A DNA stretch of 64,000 nucleotides from positions 28,749 through 92,748 of the forward strand of contig SWDM01000004.1 in the NCBI GenBank assembly GCA_005116835.1, given 5' to 3'. Shown here in pieces: positions 1-10,560 of this stretch. Every line of letters starts with the position of its first letter. The stretch's first letter is position 1. Source of the DNA: Nitrospira sp. Its GTDB lineage: Bacteria > Nitrospirota > Nitrospiria > Nitrospirales > Nitrospiraceae. Under the pieces are notes generated by a model that was not told the origin of the DNA, made no database searches, and worked only from the letters and a program-made list of their open reading frames with translations. The position numbers were made by a program, and so were the translations under genes.

Positions 1-410
1 TCATGATGACCCTGTCCTCTCTGACCATCTGACCCTCCTTGTGAGAGCCGACAGTCTCGCAACGAAGAGGACATGTCTACTTGGGCCAAAGCGGACATTA
101 TCATTTTGGGATTACACTACCAGTACTGAGTATAATTTTGAATGCCCCTGATCAGCGCCAATTAGTTATTTGCCCAAAACAGCTGGCGCTGGCGATACAG
201 GGGAATGTGACCGGGGAATACTACATTGGAAAAGCTAGCGACGGCAGACCGAGAGGCTAGCGGGCTAATCCTCTATCGCCAACTGAGATATCGACGCCCT
301 CTTATGAAGTGCTGAGTACTGAGTGCTGAGAGTGGGGAACAGTTGGTTCGAATAGGCTCTGAGGTTCAATACCAAGCACTCAAGACTCAGAACTCAGTAC
401 TGGCTTTGGA

Positions 411-527
411 TTTGGTCGGGGCGAGAGGATTTGGCCTTCGGCCCGGCCGACTCGCTGTCGGTCGCCAGAAATACGGCGACCTTTTCCTTCTAGCGGTCGG
501 CGCTCGCCGGCTTCAAATCCTCTCGAC
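411..527. repeat. Hairpin repeat with copy of tRNA-Pro 3' end
   Basis: Bases 411-433 repeat the 3' end of the tRNA-Pro gene (548-570), including the CCA complement and T-arm. The motif CGAGAGGATTTG at 422-433 recurs as its reverse complement at 513-524, so the segment can fold into a long imperfect hairpin with GC-rich inner arms. The outer flanks (about 307-331 and 376-402) carry 7-bp-period TGCTGAG-type repeats. It may be a decayed attachment-site duplication or a repeat that acquired the tRNA end; the sequence alone does not decide. Confidence 0.55.
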
Positions 528-547
528 TCTCAATTGGTATTGTTACA

Positions 548-627
<80 letters not shown>

Positions 628-667
628 ACACTATCTATGGCTTTCATTCCTAATTCTACATTCATCT

Positions 668-1273
668 TTATACGTTTACTGTTGATGCGCTTAGAATTTC
701 CCGCATCTTACAGAAGGCCTTAGCGCGATGACTGATCGTGTTTTTTTGACCTGCGGACAGCTGCGCTAAGGTCTTTCCTAACTCTGGAACGAAGAACACC
801 GGATCATACCCGAATCCTAACGCCCCACTTGCCTCTTCCGCAATCACTCCATTCAATGTTCCATGCGCCACTTGTACTCCATCGGAAGGCAGCGCGATCG
901 CTGCGACGGTCAAAAAGCGAGCCGTTCGTCGTTCGCAGGGCACTCCGGCCAGTTCCCGCAGCAACTTTCGACAATTGTCTTCATATGTCGCGTCCTCACC
1001 GGCGTAACGAGCCGCATAGACACCAGGCCGCCCACCAAGCGCATCCACTTCCAGCCCTGTATCGTCGGCGACAGCCGGCAAGCCTGTGAATTCGGCAATG
1101 GCCCTGGCTTTTTTGATCGCGTTCGCCTCGCAGGTCTCTCCGTCTTCGACTACGTCCGGAGCATCAGGAAATTCATCGAGCGTACGAATCGTGATCCCCA
1201 GATCGCCTAAGAGGGCTGCCAGCTCTTCTCCCTTATGCCGATTTCGTGTGGCGAGGACCAATTCACGAATCAT
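668..1273 (-). CDS. rdgB: XTP/dITP diphosphatase (RdgB/HAM1 family)
   Basis: Predicted 201-aa cytosolic house-cleaning enzyme that hydrolyses non-canonical purine triphosphates (XTP, dITP, ITP) to monophosphate and pyrophosphate, keeping deaminated purines out of DNA. The N-terminal substrate loop [11 protein letters not shown] (T9, N11, K14), the acidic metal site [13 protein letters not shown] (D70, D71), GFGYDPVF and the C-terminal SHRAKA motif are all visible. Length is typical. It lies 3 bp downstream of rph in the same direction, a common rph-rdgB arrangement, so the two are probably co-transcribed from the rph promoter. Confidence 0.95.
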   Translation of the reverse strand: MIRELVLATRNRHKGEELAALLGDLGITIRTLDEFPDAPDVVEDGETCEANAIKKARAIAEFTGLPAVADDTGLEVDALGGRPGVYAARYAGEDATYEDNCRKLLRELAGVPCERRTARFLTVAAIALPSDGVQVAHGTLNGVIAEEASGALGFGYDPVFFVPELGKTLAQLSAGQKNTISHRAKAFCKMREILSASTVNV

Positions 1274-1276
1274 CGC

Positions 1277-2020
1277 CTATTCCAATGCCCCGATCAGATC
1301 CTTCTGCAGCGCGGTGAGAGTTTGTATCCCGCTCCATCCCATCGCCATAAATTCATCCATTTCCTGTTTGGCAAAGGGGGTCCGTTCCGCTGTGCCTTGA
1401 ACCTCGACATAACGCCCTTGCCCAGTCATGACCAGATTCATATCAACATCGGCCGTCGAATCTTCCGTATAGGCCAGGTCGATGAGGATTTCCCCACCTA
1501 CTTTTCCCACGCTGATAGCAGCCAAGTAATCCATCAAAGGACGTTTCTTGATCATGCCTCGTTTTTTGAGAACCGAGAACGCATCGGCCAGGGCGATGAA
1601 CGCTCCTGTTATAGACGCTGTTCTGGTACCTCCGTCGGCCTGGATGACATCGCAGTCGAGCCAGATCGACCGCTCCCCCATCTGACCCATATCTGTCACA
1701 GCACGGAGCGCACGCCCGACAAGGCGCTGAATCTCCAAGGTTCTGCCGCTCTGCTTCCCCTTAACCGCTTCACGCGGGGATCGCTCGTGGGTCGAACGGG
1801 GAAGCATCGAATACTCTGCCGTCACCCATCCTTGCCCCTTTCCCTTCAAAAATGGCGGCACCTTCTCCTCAATAGAGGCAGTACAAATCACTTTGGTGTC
1901 GCCCATTTCGATCAGGACAGATCCTTCGGCATGTTTAATGAAATTCCGCGTCACCTTTACGGGACGAAGCTGATCTTTTCGCCGCCCATCGACACGCAAT
2001 AGTCCCGCTGCATTACTCAT
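1277..2020 (-). CDS. rph: Ribonuclease PH
   Basis: Predicted 247-aa phosphorolytic 3'-5' exoribonuclease that trims the 3' ends of tRNA precursors, releasing nucleoside diphosphates. The N-terminus has [12 protein letters not shown]; the body has the RNase PH core ([40 protein letters not shown], LDYxED-like [14 protein letters not shown]). Length fits the bacterial family (about 240 aa). The ATG at 2018-2020 follows GGGAG. It is first of a probable two-gene operon with rdgB, and a sigma70-type promoter can be read just upstream. Confidence 0.95.
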   Translation of the reverse strand: MSNAAGLLRVDGRRKDQLRPVKVTRNFIKHAEGSVLIEMGDTKVICTASIEEKVPPFLKGKGQGWVTAEYSMLPRSTHERSPREAVKGKQSGRTLEIQRLVGRALRAVTDMGQMGERSIWLDCDVIQADGGTRTASITGAFIALADAFSVLKKRGMIKKRPLMDYLAAISVGKVGGEILIDLAYTEDSTADVDMNLVMTGQGRYVEVQGTAERTPFAKQEMDEFMAMGWSGIQTLTALQKDLIGALE

Positions 2021-2048
2021 TGGTTACTCCCGTTGATGAATGCCGCGC

Positions 2049-2077
2049 ATTATAGTGAAGGCTCTATGAAAGCGCAA
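2049..2077 (-). promoter_or_regulatory. Putative sigma70 promoter of rph-rdgB
   Basis: On the minus strand TTGCGC (2072-2077) and TATAAT (2049-2054) are separated by 17 bp, with the rph start about 29 bp downstream of the -10 box. The -10 box is a perfect consensus; the -35 matches three or four of six. Confidence 0.55.
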
Positions 2078-2570
2078 TGAAACTGCCCCAGTCCATCTTT
2101 CTCTTGCGCGCGACTGCTGGAACTCCGATGTCCAGACAAGAAGCAGGGGATCAGAGGCCAGAATGGTAAACAGTCATGAACAACGCAAGCTTCTGTTCCG
2201 GTCAATGAGTGATCACTGCAGCAGACGACTTGAGCCTTGTATCAATTCTTCCGAGTGATCTGTACAAAAACTCCCCGTGCGAAGCCTAAATCTGTACGGA
2301 CCAACGTACATCCAAGACGGACAATAACTTGAGCAGGGACCATCGCCGCGACAGCCACCCATGAAAACACTGTCACGGCGCGGCATCTTGCGACGCTCAG
2401 CCAAAAATACGTCGCCCTGCTAAAGGCTCACGATGTGCAGTATTTCATAATATAGTGGCATGAAAGGTGCGTCTGGTCGTACAGTTCCCAGGATACCTCA
2501 ACCCTAATGTAAATGGATAACTGCTGAGCCCGAAGAAATCCCTTCTTCATATATAGCAGCCCCACAGACC
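2078..2570. other. Intergenic region, no gene recognised
   Basis: About 490 bp between rph and the next plus-strand gene. Short open frames exist on the minus strand but show no family resemblance and no convincing ribosome binding site. No repeat of the families seen elsewhere in the window was noticed here. It should contain the promoter for the downstream response regulator, which I could not place. Confidence 0.5.
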
Positions 2571-3713
2571 ATGACATTGATTCTTGACCGATCCTCCCAT
2601 CAAGCCCTCCTTGACCTCAAGCGCGTCTTGGTCATCGACGACGAAGAACCGATCCGTCGGCTGTTGGGATACATGCTTCAAACCCATGGGTATGAGACGG
2701 TCCTCGTGTCCGACGCCCGTGAGGCAAGAGCACGACTCGATGAACAGCCCTTTGCGTTAATGTTATGCGACGTGAATATGCCGGGTGAATCGGGAATGGA
2801 TCTCGCTCGCAGCGTCCTCAGCCAGCATCCTCACATCGCCGTCATCATGGTGACCGGCCTCGACAGCTCCGTGCTGGCCAATGCGGCCTTGGATATGGGC
2901 GCCTTCGGCTACATCGTCAAACCGTTCGAGTCGAATGAGGTCATGATCGATGTCGCCAATGCGCTTCGTCGCCGACGGCTTGAACTTGAAAACCGCTTGC
3001 ACCGGGAAAATCTTGAAGATGTCGTGAGAACCAGAACCATGGCTCTCCAGCAAGCGCTTGAGTGGCTTGAGCACAGCGAAAAGGAACTACGTCTCTCTCG
3101 GGAGGAGACCATTCAGCGACTCGCCATCGCCGCAGAATACCGTGACAGCGCCACGGCCCAGCATATTCAACGAATGAGCCACTATTGCGAACTACTTGCC
3201 AGGAAGTATGGGCTGTCTTCCGAACGGTGCGACTTGATCCGTACCGCAAGCCCTATGCACGATATCGGAAAAATCGGCACGCCGGATCATGTACTCCTCA
3301 AGCCCGGCAAGTTTACGCCGGAAGAATTCACCGTCATCTCGCAACATGCGGAAATCGGCTATCGCATCCTCAGCGGATCGGATGCTGAGATCCTCAAGGT
3401 TGCGGCCTCGATCGCCTGGACCCACCATGAGCGTTGGGATGGCAACGGATATCCCCGGAAGCTGAAAGGCGAATCGATTCCCGTAGAAGGACGCATCGCA
3501 GCAATAGCCGATGCCTTCGACGCCCTCACCACACAGCGGGTGTACAAACCCGCCTTCTCCCTCGATCATGCCGTGAATCTGATGATCAAACATCGGGGAG
3601 AGCACTTCGACCCTGAGCTCCTCGATGTCTTCTTCGCTTCCCTGAACGACATCAAACAGATCCACGATCAGTATGCCGACCAAACGCCGAGCAAAATGAC
3701 TCCCGAGGACTAG
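2571..3713 (+). CDS. Response regulator with HD-GYP phosphodiesterase output
   Basis: Predicted 380-aa RpfG-type protein. Residues about 15-135 are a receiver domain: acidic pair D23-D24, phospho-acceptor D67 (LCDVNMP), conserved threonine in MVTGLD and lysine in YIVKPF. A helical linker (about 140-190) leads to an HD-GYP domain with HDIGKIG, the conserved HHERWDGNGYP and IADAFDALT. Such domains hydrolyse the second messenger c-di-GMP, so phosphorylation probably controls c-di-GMP breakdown. No partner kinase is adjacent, so it is an orphan regulator here. The start ATG lacks an obvious ribosome binding site. Confidence 0.9.
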   Translation: MTLILDRSSHQALLDLKRVLVIDDEEPIRRLLGYMLQTHGYETVLVSDAREARARLDEQPFALMLCDVNMPGESGMDLARSVLSQHPHIAVIMVTGLDSSVLANAALDMGAFGYIVKPFESNEVMIDVANALRRRRLELENRLHRENLEDVVRTRTMALQQALEWLEHSEKELRLSREETIQRLAIAAEYRDSATAQHIQRMSHYCELLARKYGLSSERCDLIRTASPMHDIGKIGTPDHVLLKPGKFTPEEFTVISQHAEIGYRILSGSDAEILKVAASIAWTHHERWDGNGYPRKLKGESIPVEGRIAAIADAFDALTTQRVYKPAFSLDHAVNLMIKHRGEHFDPELLDVFFASLNDIKQIHDQYADQTPSKMTPED

Positions 3714-3882
3714 CCCGCATTATTCATGACAAGAGGGCACAGATCCCTCGCGCTCTTTTCGTCATTTCGTTGACCGCTTCTTCCGCTGCCATTATACTTT
3801 CTCCATCTCGCAGGTACGGCCCCTCGCCCAGCTTCTCTGGCCCTGTACCACAACATTTCTACGAGTGAAAGGATTGCTGATC

Positions 3883-4392
3883 TTGGCAAAGAAAGCGCCG
3901 GCGTCCCGTAAACAGAGGGTCACGCGTAACTGGATCGCTTATCTATGCGAATCCTTAGTCACGTCCGGAGTCATGCCGACCTGGGAGGCCGCGACCTACC
4001 TGACCGAGAATCTATTTGGAGAGAAACCGAACCCTCGACTCTTAAGTGCGACCAACTCCTACGAAGTGACGTCCCAGTTTTTACAGCGGCTGTACCATCC
4101 CCTCGCCGAGGCTGCCACTCGTGGCAGCGCCTTGCCTGAAGGGGCCGTGCTACATGTGTTTACCGATATCAGCCTGACCGGCAAGTCCGCCGTGCTGGTC
4201 GTCTATGTATCCGGCAACGATCACCCCCACCAATTGCTGATGTTGGATGCCGTCAAAGCATGGGAGCTGGTCTTTACTGATTCAGAGGATGTGAATCGCT
4301 GGGCAGAGGAACGATATCGGCGAATTAAGTCGGCGCTGACCGATGCGATCAGGTCAACTGATCGGCATACCCTATTGGCAGAAGCCTCGTAG
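3883..4392 (+). CDS. Conserved hypothetical protein
   Basis: Small soluble protein of about 169 aa from the TTG at 3883; I do not recognise a family. The TTG is preferred over the upstream GTG at 3865 because GAAAGGA sits 9 bp before it, whereas nothing precedes the GTG. The N-terminus is basic (AKKAPASRKQRVTRNW); the rest is mixed alpha/beta with no signal peptide or membrane segment. It ends just before a 9-bp-period palindromic repeat that may serve as its transcript end. Confidence 0.65.
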   Translation: MAKKAPASRKQRVTRNWIAYLCESLVTSGVMPTWEAATYLTENLFGEKPNPRLLSATNSYEVTSQFLQRLYHPLAEAATRGSALPEGAVLHVFTDISLTGKSAVLVVYVSGNDHPHQLLMLDAVKAWELVFTDSEDVNRWAEERYRRIKSALTDAIRSTDRHTLLAEAS

Positions 4393-4408
4393 CCTCAGAA
4401 GATTGTGA

Positions 4409-4483
4409 TTTGGTTTGTTTCGTTTGTCTGGTTTCTTTGGTTGAACGAAACTAACCAGATGAACCAAATCAACCAGCTTTTCT
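4409..4483. repeat. 9-bp-period palindromic repeat, copy a
   Basis: The left arm is built of consecutive nonamers of the type TGGTTTGTT / TCGTTTGTC / TGGTTTCTT, and the right arm of complementary nonamers (AACCAGATG, AACCAAATC). The arms can pair around a short GAAC centre. The element sits between two convergent genes, the position of a bidirectional terminator, but lacks a clean U-tract. Related copies occur near 17.65, 19.99, 22.93, 29.03, 31.82 and 42.87 kb. Confidence 0.75.
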
Positions 4484-4486
4484 CCG

Positions 4487-7400
4487 TTATCCTCCGGTGG
4501 GCTCGTAGTTCAGATTCGGCCCCAGCCATCGCTCCAACGCTGAAAGAGACATCCCTTTTCGCGCCTGATAGTCGAGCACCTGATCCTTCCCGAGCTTTCC
4601 CACCGCAAAATACTTGGCGTCCGGATGGGCGAAATAGAGGCCGCTGACTGAGGCAGCAGGCCACATGGCGAAGCTTTCCGTCAAGGTGATGCCAGTCTGC
4701 TGCTCTGCGGACAAGAGATCGAAGAGTAACCGTTTCTCTGTATGGTCAGGACAGGCCGGATACCCTGGCGCTGGACGGATGCCGCGATACTTTTCACGGA
4801 TCAAGTCCTCACTCGAAAGCGCCTCGCTCTTGCCGTACCCCCAGGCATCACGCGCCTGCTTATGGAGAAACTCCGCAAAGGCTTCTGCTAAACGATCGGC
4901 CAAAGCTTTCGCCATGATGGAATTGTAGTCGTCGTGATCGCGCTCGAACTCTTTACATAATACATCCACCCCGACTCCCGTCGTCACGGCAAAGGCGCCG
5001 ACATAATCCGCACGCCCGGACTCTTTCGGCGCGACAAAATCTGCTAGCGCAAAGCTGTTCTGCCCTTGGGGTTTCTCCGATTGCTGACGCAGGGTATGGA
5101 AGGTCGTCAAGACCGTCGTGCGACTGTTATCGGTGTATAGTTCGATATCATCCCCCATGCTGTTGGCAGGAAAGAACCCATAGACCCCATTGGCGGTAAA
5201 CAGCCGTTGATCCACAATCTTGCGGAGCAGTGCCAATGCATCGTCATGCAACTCTTTAGCCTTTGGGCCCACGACAGGATCTTCAAAAATGGTCGGATAG
5301 CGTCCGCGCAATTCCCAGGTGTGAAAGAACGGCGACCAATCGATGAAGGGAATCAGCTGATCCAACGACTGCTGCGGCACCACTTTTATCCCCGTGAAGG
5401 CCGGGATGGGGATATCGATCTCAGCCCACTTGGATTGGAATCGATTGGCCCGCGCCCGCTCCAGCGTCCACAGAGTTTTTGCGCCTTTGTCCTGATGGAT
5501 CTGGCGTATCTGATCGTAGTCGGCGCGAGTCGCCTTGGCAAACTCGTCCCGCAGGTCGGCATTCACTAGACTCCCGACAACGCCCACCGCTCTGGAGGCA
5601 TCCAGCACATGCACCACGGAATGGTTGTAGGAGGGAGCGATCTTCACGGCAGTATGGGCTTTGCTCGTGGTGGCACCGCCGATCAGCAACGGCAAATCGA
5701 AGCCCTCACGCGTCAACTCGCGCGCCACATGCGCCATTTCATCCAGCGATGGAGTAATGAGTCCGCTCAACCCGATAATCGCGACCCCATGTTCGCGCGC
5801 GGCTGCCAAGATTTTCTCACAAGGCACCATCACTCCAAGATCGATCACTTCGTAGTTATTACATCCCAGAACCACCCCGACGATGTTCTTCCCAATATCA
5901 TGCACATCGCCCTTGACTGTGGCGAGCAAGATCTTGCCGTTCGAGCTGGAGGCCCCTGATTTGAGCTTTTCTTCCTCCATGAACGGCATCAAGTAGGCCA
6001 CGGCTTTCTTCATGACCCTGGCGCTCTTGACCACTTGCGGCAAGAACATCTTCCCGGACCCGAAGAGATCTCCGACAATGTTCATCCCGGCCATCAATGG
6101 TCCCTCGATCACGTGTAGCGGCTTGGGATACTTCTGTCGCGCCTCCTCGATGTCCTGCTCGATATAGTCGGTCACGCCCTTCACCAGCGCATGGGACAGT
6201 CGCTCCTCAACCGTGCCCGATCGCCACTCATCGTCCTTCACCGCTACTTTGCCCTGTTGCTTGACTGTCTCCGCAAAGGTCACCAATCGTTCCGTTGCGT
6301 CCGGACGGCGGTTCAGCAGCACATCTTCGACCAGTTCCAGGAGATCCTTGGGAATTTCCTCATACACTGCCAACTGCCCTGCATTCACAATGCCCATGTC
6401 CAGACCGGCCTTGATGGCGTGATAGAGAAATGCCGCATGCATCGCTTCGCGCACGCGATTGTTGCCGCGAAACGAGAAGGAAATGTTGCTGACGCCGCCG
6501 CTGACCTTCGCCAGCGGAAGATGCTGCTTGATCCAGCGCGTGGCTTCGAGGAAGTTCACCGCATAATTATTGTGCTCCTCGATGCCGGTCGCCACTGTAA
6601 GGATATTGGGATCGAAGATGATGTCCTGGGCAGGAAAACCGATGCGCTCCGTGAGGAGGCGATAGGCCCGCTCACAGACCTCGATCTTGCGCTCATACGT
6701 ATCGGCTTGGCCTCGCTCATCGAAGGCCATCACCACCACGGCAGCTCCGTAGCGATGCACCAATTTGGCCTGTTGCAGAAACTTGGCCTCGCCCTCTTTG
6801 AGACTGATGCTATTGACGACGGGCTTACCCTGGATGTTCTTCAACCCCGTCTCAAGGATGTCCCACTTCGAACTGTCCACCATGATGGGCACACGACAGA
6901 TATCCGGCTCCGACGCCACCAATCGCAGGAACTTCTCCATGGCGGCCTGGGAGTCGAGCATACCTTCGTCCATGTTGATGTCGATGATCTGGGCGCCCCC
7001 CTCTACTTGTTGCCTCGCCACCGAGAGCGCGGCTTCATAATCGCCTGCCAGAATCAGTTTGGAGAAAGCCGGCGAGCCAGTCACGTTGGTCCGTTCACCA
7101 ACATTTACAAAGTTCGACTCCGGCCTGATCGTAACCGCTTCCAGCCCACTGAGCCTGGTATGGGGCTCGACGGACGACGAGACGCGCGGAGGCAGACCCC
7201 GCACGGCCTCGGCAATCAGCTTGATATGCCCGGGGGTTGTCCCACAACAGCCACCGACGATATTCAGCCAACCGCTCTGCGCCCATTCTTTCAATTGGGG
7301 CGCCAAACTATCGGGTGTTTCAGGAAATCCCGTCGGTAGTAATGGATTGGGCAGCCCCGCATTCGGATGGCTGCTCACATAGATCGGAGCTAGACGCGAG

Positions 7401-8176
7401 AGCTCTTCAATCAACGGACGCATTTCCTTGGGACCTAACGCACAGTTGATGCCGACGCTGAGCAAGGGCACATGGGAAATGGAATTCCAGAAGGCTTCAA
7501 TCGTTTGGCCGGTCACCCCGCGATTGCTGCCTGCTTGAATAAACGTCACCGATGCCATGAGAGGAAGCCTGATGTGGCGATCGTCGAACAGCTTATCGAT
7601 GGCAAAGAACGCGGCTTTGGCATTGAGCGTATCGAAAATAGTCTCGACCAATAACAGGTCCACTCCACCGTCGACCAAGCCACGGACCTGCTCGTAGTAG
7701 GCCGTCACCAGTTCGTCGTAAGTGGTGCCGCGCGCGCCTGAGTTGTTGACATCGGTCGAAATGGACGAGGTCTTCGTCGTCGGTCCAATGGCGCCGGCCA
7801 CGAAGCAGGACCGGCCAGGCGCTGTCTTCATGACTTGTTCCGCCGCACGTTTGGCGCATTCCGCTCCAGCTTTTGCAATATCGTAGGCCAACGACTCCAT
7901 GCCATAGTCGGCCAGTGAAATAGCTTGCGCATTGAATGTGTTCGTTTCCACGATGTCGGCGCCGGCCTCGAAGTACTGGCGATGGATCTCCTCGATAATG
8001 GCGGGCTGCGTCAGGTTGAGCAGATCGTTATGTCCTCTTTGATCCTTCTTCCAGTCTTTGAACCGCTCGCCACGAAACGCGGCCTCATCCAGCTTCCGCT
8101 GCTGGATCATGGTCCCCATGGCCCCATCGAGGACCAGAATACGTTGCTGCAATAAGGTTGTAATCGATGCGCTCAT
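4487..8176 (-). CDS. metH: Cobalamin-dependent methionine synthase
   Basis: Predicted 1229-aa enzyme that transfers the methyl group of 5-methyltetrahydrofolate through cobalamin to homocysteine, making methionine. Modules in order: homocysteine-binding barrel with zinc cysteines ([10 protein letters not shown]), pterin-binding barrel (from [10 protein letters not shown]), cobalamin cap and binding domains with [11 protein letters not shown] (the histidine is the lower cobalt ligand), and the C-terminal AdoMet-reactivation domain ([15 protein letters not shown]). Full length for the family. The ATG at 8174-8176, followed by [20 protein letters not shown], matches the usual N-terminus; a GTG nine codons upstream is less likely. 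No cobalamin or SAM riboswitch was recognised upstream. Confidence 0.97.
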   Translation of the reverse strand: MSASITTLLQQRILVLDGAMGTMIQQRKLDEAAFRGERFKDWKKDQRGHNDLLNLTQPAIIEEIHRQYFEAGADIVETNTFNAQAISLADYGMESLAYDIAKAGAECAKRAAEQVMKTAPGRSCFVAGAIGPTTKTSSISTDVNNSGARGTTYDELVTAYYEQVRGLVDGGVDLLLVETIFDTLNAKAAFFAIDKLFDDRHIRLPLMASVTFIQAGSNRGVTGQTIEAFWNSISHVPLLSVGINCALGPKEMRPLIEELSRLAPIYVSSHPNAGLPNPLLPTGFPETPDSLAPQLKEWAQSGWLNIVGGCCGTTPGHIKLIAEAVRGLPPRVSSSVEPHTRLSGLEAVTIRPESNFVNVGERTNVTGSPAFSKLILAGDYEAALSVARQQVEGGAQIIDINMDEGMLDSQAAMEKFLRLVASEPDICRVPIMVDSSKWDILETGLKNIQGKPVVNSISLKEGEAKFLQQAKLVHRYGAAVVVMAFDERGQADTYERKIEVCERAYRLLTERIGFPAQDIIFDPNILTVATGIEEHNNYAVNFLEATRWIKQHLPLAKVSGGVSNISFSFRGNNRVREAMHAAFLYHAIKAGLDMGIVNAGQLAVYEEIPKDLLELVEDVLLNRRPDATERLVTFAETVKQQGKVAVKDDEWRSGTVEERLSHALVKGVTDYIEQDIEEARQKYPKPLHVIEGPLMAGMNIVGDLFGSGKMFLPQVVKSARVMKKAVAYLMPFMEEEKLKSGASSSNGKILLATVKGDVHDIGKNIVGVVLGCNNYEVIDLGVMVPCEKILAAAREHGVAIIGLSGLITPSLDEMAHVARELTREGFDLPLLIGGATTSKAHTAVKIAPSYNHSVVHVLDASRAVGVVGSLVNADLRDEFAKATRADYDQIRQIHQDKGAKTLWTLERARANRFQSKWAEIDIPIPAFTGIKVVPQQSLDQLIPFIDWSPFFHTWELRGRYPTIFEDPVVGPKAKELHDDALALLRKIVDQRLFTANGVYGFFPANSMGDDIELYTDNSRTTVLTTFHTLRQQSEKPQGQNSFALADFVAPKESGRADYVGAFAVTTGVGVDVLCKEFERDHDDYNSIMAKALADRLAEAFAEFLHKQARDAWGYGKSEALSSEDLIREKYRGIRPAPGYPACPDHTEKRLLFDLLSAEQQTGITLTESFAMWPAASVSGLYFAHPDAKYFAVGKLGKDQVLDYQARKGMSLSALERWLGPNLNYEPTGG

Positions 8177-8330
8177 TGGTCCTGTCTCCGCGATCCTGCA
8201 CACTGTGACGGTAACGAAAGGCCGATCATCATAACCGACTGGTTCTTACACCGGCAAGCAATTCGGATTCCCGCGCCTTGACAGGAGAGGACTCTGCCGA
8301 TACGATGCCGAAACTAGCTGGAGAGTAACT

Positions 8331-9125
8331 GTGCTCCTGCGTCTTTGCATCCCGGTCATTTTCTCTTCTCTGCTGCTTCTCGTATCGGCCATTGGCACCT
8401 GGATCCAGCCCTCTACGGTCTTCGCAGCCGCCTATTTTGAGGATGGGTATCTCGGACTTACCCAAACCGAATTACATCAAAAATTAGGGATGCCGCAAGC
8501 CGTACGCGATCGAAAATCCGCGCTGCGCGTCTTTACCTACTATGCCATCACCGATTGGGAGAAGTATTTCCGGAAACTCGTTTCCCCGGAAAACGGCGAG
8601 GACGTCTATACCTTTACCCGAGACAACATCGAAGTCCGATACTCGTTCAGTTATACGGTAGACCCTAACGACGAAAGTGACAATCGGACCCTCTTCGTTC
8701 GGCTCGTCGATATTGAATTCACCCCTGCCGTCTCAATTGCCAAAATCCCCGCGCTTGTCCCGGAATTTCACCCGTCCGAAGATCCGGCCTCTCCGTCATA
8801 CCGGTCGAATATTTGGCTGCTGTTATTTAAGGGCGCCGCTTCACCGCAGGCCAGATTTATCGTGAGAGAAGCCAGCAAGGACAAGTTCGATTGGACGTTG
8901 GCCTACCAGTTATTCTCATTACAAGGTTTGCCGGACCTGCTCACGACCAAGGCGTTGGTCGATCGAGTCGAAATCAGCACGCAAAGTATCGATCTTGTGC
9001 GTCAACGCCAACGCCACACCCATGACCCCATCCTCAATCCATACTCGCAAGAGTTCTTTCAGCAGGCGCTTACGCCTCGTCCGCCCACAGGCAAAAGGAT
9101 ACCTCTCCCCCAATATGCGGAATAG
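8331..9125 (+). CDS. Exported conserved hypothetical protein
   Basis: Predicted 264-aa protein starting at a GTG preceded by GGAGAG. A hydrophobic N-terminal stretch ending near TVFAAAYF looks like a signal peptide, so it is probably periplasmic. Residues about 41-62 (LGLTQTELHQKLGMPQAVR) resemble the first repeat of SmpA/OmlA-like (BamE-type) proteins, which typically read GMTKxEVxxxLGxP. The remainder is unrecognised. Divergent from metH. Confidence 0.7.
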   Translation: MLLRLCIPVIFSSLLLLVSAIGTWIQPSTVFAAAYFEDGYLGLTQTELHQKLGMPQAVRDRKSALRVFTYYAITDWEKYFRKLVSPENGEDVYTFTRDNIEVRYSFSYTVDPNDESDNRTLFVRLVDIEFTPAVSIAKIPALVPEFHPSEDPASPSYRSNIWLLLFKGAASPQARFIVREASKDKFDWTLAYQLFSLQGLPDLLTTKALVDRVEISTQSIDLVRQRQRHTHDPILNPYSQEFFQQALTPRPPTGKRIPLPQYAE

Positions 9126-9170
9126 TCTGATCGGGTTTTATGACAGAGCGATAATGAGAAAACGTGTGGG

Positions 9171-9767
9171 CTATGGCGTGCCTTGGATGTGTTTCTGTTG
9201 TTTGTCTTGGATTGCCCCCGCCTGACCGGTCAACCGATCCAGCGCAGCATCTTGTGAGGTAAAGAACAGGGCAGGAACGGTTACACCCGCCATAATCAAA
9301 CACCAGAGCAGTAAAAACCGGACAGCCTGACTTCGCATAAATGGTCTGACAAATAGGCAGAGTGCCACAACGATGCCGCCTATGCTGAGAACTCTAGACT
9401 GATAGTGAGTCAGTCCGGAGATATTCGGAAGGAATGTATCGAATTTCCTACCAGTACTGGGCATCAAATCTGTCATCTTCTGCTGTATTTTCCCGGCAAC
9501 AGATTGTTCAGATACGCCTTTAGATTCCTGCTCCGTCACCTTCACCTTTGCACGATACCGTTCGGGGACATTCTCCAACTTGTCGGTCATAACCGGAGTG
9601 CCTCGTTCATCGACATAGGAGTAGATCGTCGTGGCATAACCGATCCCCGGTAATAGGAGACTGCCGATCCATAAGAGCAGGCCCCCCATGAAAGCAACCA
9701 TCTTGCGATTGAGCAACGCCAGATATTGTCGATATCTCGAACCCATTTCATGACTCGATGAGCGCAT
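9171..9767 (-). CDS. DUF4124-type exported membrane protein
   Basis: Predicted protein of up to 198 aa. After a hydrophobic N-terminus ending in GIGYA comes IYSYVDERGTPVMTDKLENV, the hallmark of DUF4124, a small periplasmic domain of unknown function. A second strongly hydrophobic stretch (about 130-180) suggests one or two C-terminal membrane helices. The start is uncertain: methionines at codons 8, 23 and 27 are alternatives, and codon 23 or 27 would give a normal-length signal peptide. It is convergent with the preceding gene. Confidence 0.65.
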   Translation of the reverse strand: MRSSSHEMGSRYRQYLALLNRKMVAFMGGLLLWIGSLLLPGIGYATTIYSYVDERGTPVMTDKLENVPERYRAKVKVTEQESKGVSEQSVAGKIQQKMTDLMPSTGRKFDTFLPNISGLTHYQSRVLSIGGIVVALCLFVRPFMRSQAVRFLLLWCLIMAGVTVPALFFTSQDAALDRLTGQAGAIQDKQQKHIQGTP

Positions 9768-9859
9768 GCGATTAAGTATACCTGTCGATCACATCTTATT
9801 GATTAGATTGGGACAAACAGCCTCGCTTCGCTTGACTCTCTCTAATTCACGTTGCTACG

Positions 9860-10330
9860 ATGCGCCGCAACATGCAACACGTCACGCTCTCTACCCATGA
9901 ACCCATGAACGTCTCCCCAACCGATCTGGAAGAACCGACCCCCTTCATCCGACGACGGCCAGTTCGGCTTATCATCTATGCCGGCCTTGGCCTATTCGTT
10001 CTCATCATGGTGATCTGGCCGCTCATTGCGCAACTCAAAGACCCGGATTTCCAACAACACATCTCTGAACATCGGGTCATGGTCGGCATGTCCAAAGAAC
10101 AGGTGTTAGAGGCCTGGGGAGGACCACAAACCATCAACACGACCTTCACCAAAGAAGGCATCCGTCGTGAGGAATGGATTTTTGAAGATTGGGAAAACTC
10201 AGCGGTGGTGAAACACCGCTATCTGTACTTTGAGGAAGGCAACCTCATCGGCGGATGGTTCCAAGGCTCAGGGGAACGGCTTCCCACCCAGACCCCGTCT
10301 AACCCGCACAGCCCAAAAGCTCGACCCTAG
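9860..10330 (+). CDS. Membrane-anchored SmpA/OmlA-like protein
   Basis: Predicted 156-aa protein with one transmembrane segment (about 37-56, LIIYAGLGLFVLIMVIWPL) followed by a periplasmic domain. VGMSKEQVLEAWGGPQTIN is the standard GMSKxEVxxxxGxP element of SmpA/OmlA/BamE-like domains, followed by an EEWIFED strand and LYFEEGNLIGGW. The family often takes part in envelope assembly, but these small variants are uncharacterised. No convincing ribosome binding site; codons 5 and 16 are alternative starts. Confidence 0.7.
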   Translation: MRRNMQHVTLSTHEPMNVSPTDLEEPTPFIRRRPVRLIIYAGLGLFVLIMVIWPLIAQLKDPDFQQHISEHRVMVGMSKEQVLEAWGGPQTINTTFTKEGIRREEWIFEDWENSAVVKHRYLYFEEGNLIGGWFQGSGERLPTQTPSNPHSPKARP

Positions 10331-10509
10331 CAGGATGCTGAAAAATTCCGCCAGCGGCGTTCTCGCATCGTTCCCAAGGATCGTGAAACGTGAGGCGTGA
10401 AACGTGAAACGATGGTCAGCCACGGAGCTGCGGCCTTGCCTGCGGAGCGGCGCGTCTCGGCGCGCCGGGGCTGGGAGGGTGAGAACCGCGGCCTTTTTGA
10501 GCATCCTGC
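10331..10509. repeat. CAGGATGCT element, copy 1 (with altered interior)
   Basis: Starts with CAGGATGCTGAAAAA and GCCAGCGGCGTTCTCGC and ends with GCGGCCTTTTTGAGCATCCTG, the termini of the elements at 43.49-43.61 and 59.52-59.65 kb in inverted orientation. The interior differs: it holds a 7-bp-period block (GTGAAACG repeats, 10382-10412) and a GCGGAGCGGCGCG tract. The ends are inverted repeats of each other, so the element can fold into a hairpin. Confidence 0.75.
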
Positions 10510-10560
10510 GAGAGGGTGCTCGTGTGCAAAATAGTTTCTCCGCAGCCTGCTAGTCTTTAC

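Noticed and set aside
60-115. Insertion sequence end (GGACATGTCTACTTGGGCCA)
   Set aside because: It looks like the terminal sequence of an IS21-type element, but no transposase frame or inverted partner is visible near it, so it was not called.
3725-3765. Rho-independent terminator after the HD-GYP gene
   Set aside because: GAGGG and CCCTC can pair, but the stem is only 5 bp and the T-run is displaced; too weak to call.
6191-7339. Long plus-strand frame opposite metH
   Set aside because: It is a shadow of the metH coding strand with no similarity to known proteins.
8177-8330. Cobalamin or SAM riboswitch upstream of metH
   Set aside because: No B12-box or SAM-I core could be recognised in about 150 bp; the region is too short for a full cobalamin riboswitch and the divergent gene.
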